A stretch of 64,000 nucleotides of DNA, taken from the NCBI GenBank assembly GCA_910576975.1, contig CAJTJY010000010.1, forward strand, positions 39,050 through 103,049. Reading direction: 5' to 3'. The notes under the pieces are model-generated. The model ran no database searches and was not told the DNA's origin. It saw nothing but the letters and a program-made list of their open reading frames with translations. Made by a program: the position numbers and the translations under genes. Each line of letters starts with the position of its first letter. Position 1 is the stretch's first letter. This DNA comes from an uncultured Lachnospiraceae bacterium. GTDB lineage: Bacteria > Bacillota > Clostridia > Lachnospirales > Lachnospiraceae. This document shows, one piece after another, positions 62,533-64,000 of the stretch.

Positions 62533-63241
62533 ACTCTTTCCTCCTTTTTTGTTGAAATCGTCAACTTTGTTTTGATTTTTTGCTTAGTTTTTAGCAAATT
62601 ATAACAAACAAATTAAATTTCGTCAATATATATTATTTTTAGTTTCCTAATTTTATTTTTTAACTAATATTTTAACACAAAAAGCTTTTATGACTTTAGT
62701 AATTTAGATATATTGCACAAAAAGTGTATGAAAACTCCCTCAGGAAACACACTGAATTTATTTATACTAATTCTGTATGCTCTGGCTTCCACGATATTAA
62801 ATTTTTCTAAAAAGCCAGCGGGTTAAGCTTCGTGCGATGTTTCAGATAGCCAGGGTTTAATATTTCCGTTCCCGGATGTGCAGTTTTCATATACAATAAA
62901 AATGTAGAAATAGGAACCTTTTACAATTTAAAATATAAAAGATACTTTAAGTTAATGACATTGTCAAAATTCAGCACTTTTTTGACAATGTCAGAAAACT
63001 TCAGACTAAGAAAAGCTTTGAAAACACTGATGTTTACAGTAATAAAAAAGTATAAAAACCAACTTATCATTCACACTGACAAGCAGGGTGCAAAAACGAA
63101 CAGAGAGTTGACTCATTTAAAAAATGGTTGGCTCTCTGTATTTATATACTTTTGATATCAATTTAGCAAGCATGTCTTTATTCCGCTAATAAAGAAGAAC
63201 TTACTTAAAAGCGGCCTGTATGTTCCACGTTGAACCTCTTT
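62533..63241. other. Intergenic region upstream of the GH84 gene
   Basis: About 700 bp, AT-rich and without a convincing gene. TGACATTGTCAAAA (62956-62969) and TTTTGACAATGTCA (62980-62993) form a perfect 14-bp palindrome, a plausible operator or terminator. ACAGAGAG/CTCTCTGT at about 63101-63142 is a further hairpin. The GH84 promoter is expected between 62560 and 62700 but no clear match was found. Confidence 0.45.
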
Positions 63242-63595
63242 CTAATTCTCGATATCATGACTTTTCTTGTGTTGAATATGTATTCCTATATGACCGATAC
63301 CCAGAATAAGCGTTGATATTAACATACATGCAACCTTTCCATAAATTCCCAACATGAAAAATGCAATAACCGGCAGAGTTGCCCCGGCAAGTGGCATCCC
63401 TAAAAAGCCACTGTAAAAATCTGATAATTTGCGTTCACTCCGAAAATAACCCATCCACCATGCTTCGTACATTATCATTAAAATGAAAGCTGCAATCAGC
63501 CATAAAGACCAAAGCGTCCATTTATATATATTAAAATCGGTAAATACCAGCGAACAGCAACAAATCAATATTTCCCCCAATCTTTCAAAGAGCAA
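63242..63595 (-). pseudogene. Membrane protein, N-terminally damaged
   Basis: At least 117 codons encode three membrane helices, with the conserved-looking segment YEAWWMGYFRSERKLSDFY and GATLPVIAFFMLGIYGK. The same frame is open upstream to about 63740 (SKRKPQGYISEKENK), yet contains no ATG, GTG or TTG with a ribosome site there; the only start in the open frame is the internal TTG at 63595. The upstream part fits the protein, so the true start has probably been lost by a rearrangement or frameshift. I know no function for this family. Confidence 0.55.
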
Positions 63596-63775
63596 TAGGA
63601 TTTTGTTTTCTTTTTCAGATATATACCCCTGTGGCTTTCTCTTTGACCATATGTGTAACCTAACAGAATAAATGACAAAAAGGTATTTGTGAGTGGGAAC
63701 ATCCGTGAGAGGGGTGGGAAATGCCGGGAAACCCCGTGAAATATAGGGTTGTGGCGAATTTGAAAGGGAGAAAAT

Positions 63776-63825
63776 AAAGCATCTTTGACAGCGATTTTGT
63801 GAATAGGCTGTTAAGATGCTTTTTT
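63776..63825 (+). terminator. Terminator-like hairpin near the window end
   Basis: AAAGCATCTTTGACAGC pairs with GCTGTTAAGATGCTTTT (one bulge) and is followed by TTTTTATATG. The remaining sequence to 64000 shows no supportable gene. Confidence 0.7.
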
Positions 63826-64000
63826 ATATGTGTTTAAGGAAGGAGAACGGAGGAGAGTGCAAGGAAGCATTGATTTTATAGGGTTTCTGCAACTTTCCCC
63901 CGTTCTTTAAGGTTGTAATGATATTATACATTAGATTTTCGTGCTTGAAAATAGTGAAAGCGTTATAACGGGGCGTTATTGCGTTACTGATTTAGAATTA

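Noticed and set aside
62955..63155. 66-codon frame upstream of the GH84 gene
   Set aside because: It runs through two hairpins and has no ribosome site.
1..64000. CRISPR arrays
   Set aside because: No series of direct repeats with unique spacers was found; the 41-bp tandem repeat at 43505 has no spacers and the BIG2 repeats are coding.

Overview
The window looks like chromosome of a spore-forming, gut-type Firmicute, most probably a Lachnospiraceae/Clostridium cluster XIVa member. The evidence is an alpha/beta small acid-soluble spore protein, an SNF-type symporter, a Trp T-box, a giant BIG2-repeat secreted protein, a GH84 secreted hexosaminidase with BspA-like C-terminus, strong AGGAGG ribosome sites and mid-range GC. 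The family assignment is inference; no rRNA is present. There is no prophage, intact IS element or CRISPR array.

Layout. 0-11.2 kb: tail of a DUF2812 gene, PdaA-like deacetylase, DJ-1/PfpI protein, YibE/F membrane protein and a 2530-residue secreted PHP-domain protein. 12.3-16.8 kb: SASP, CYTH phosphatase, SNF symporter, TerD and AIM24 proteins. 16.8-29.1 kb: one unbroken minus-strand run, degV-trkA-trkH-orf76-larE-tcdA-jetA-jetB-jetC-jetD plus a small ORF, with overlapping or near-overlapping genes. It contains a complete type I Wadjet (JetABCD) anti-plasmid system. 29.2-34.7 kb: YbaK deacylase, an ABC-F protein, and trpBA under a tryptophan T-box. 34.7-43.4 kb: an ECF sigma factor with an ABC-2 exporter, an ECF sigma/anti-sigma-like pair, and a GT2/papain-like/YbhN envelope operon. 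43.8-48.5 kb: a wrecked XRE regulator, then OPT transporter, PqqD-like protein and NhaC antiporter. 48.7-55.4 kb: an XRE-PLDc_N-ABC operon, an unknown gene, a second ABC-F protein and asnA. 55.5-64 kb: a nest of palindromic repeats, tRNA-Pro(CGG), xis/int remnants at the tRNA 3' end, a 1698-residue GH84 protein and a headless membrane-protein gene.

The most unusual content is non-coding. Three kinds of structured palindromic repeat are scattered between genes: (A) 92-96 bp hairpins; (B) 185-300 bp multi-branched palindromes; and (C/D/E) about 165 bp palindromic mobile elements. The last kind keeps the same internal landmarks and one internal hairpin, while both the hairpin stem and the terminal inverted repeats change in a compensatory way. 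Two of the mobile elements have readable insertion histories: one sits in the central CTAG of a type B palindrome, and one splits the XRE pseudogene at CTAG so that removing it restores the expected reading.
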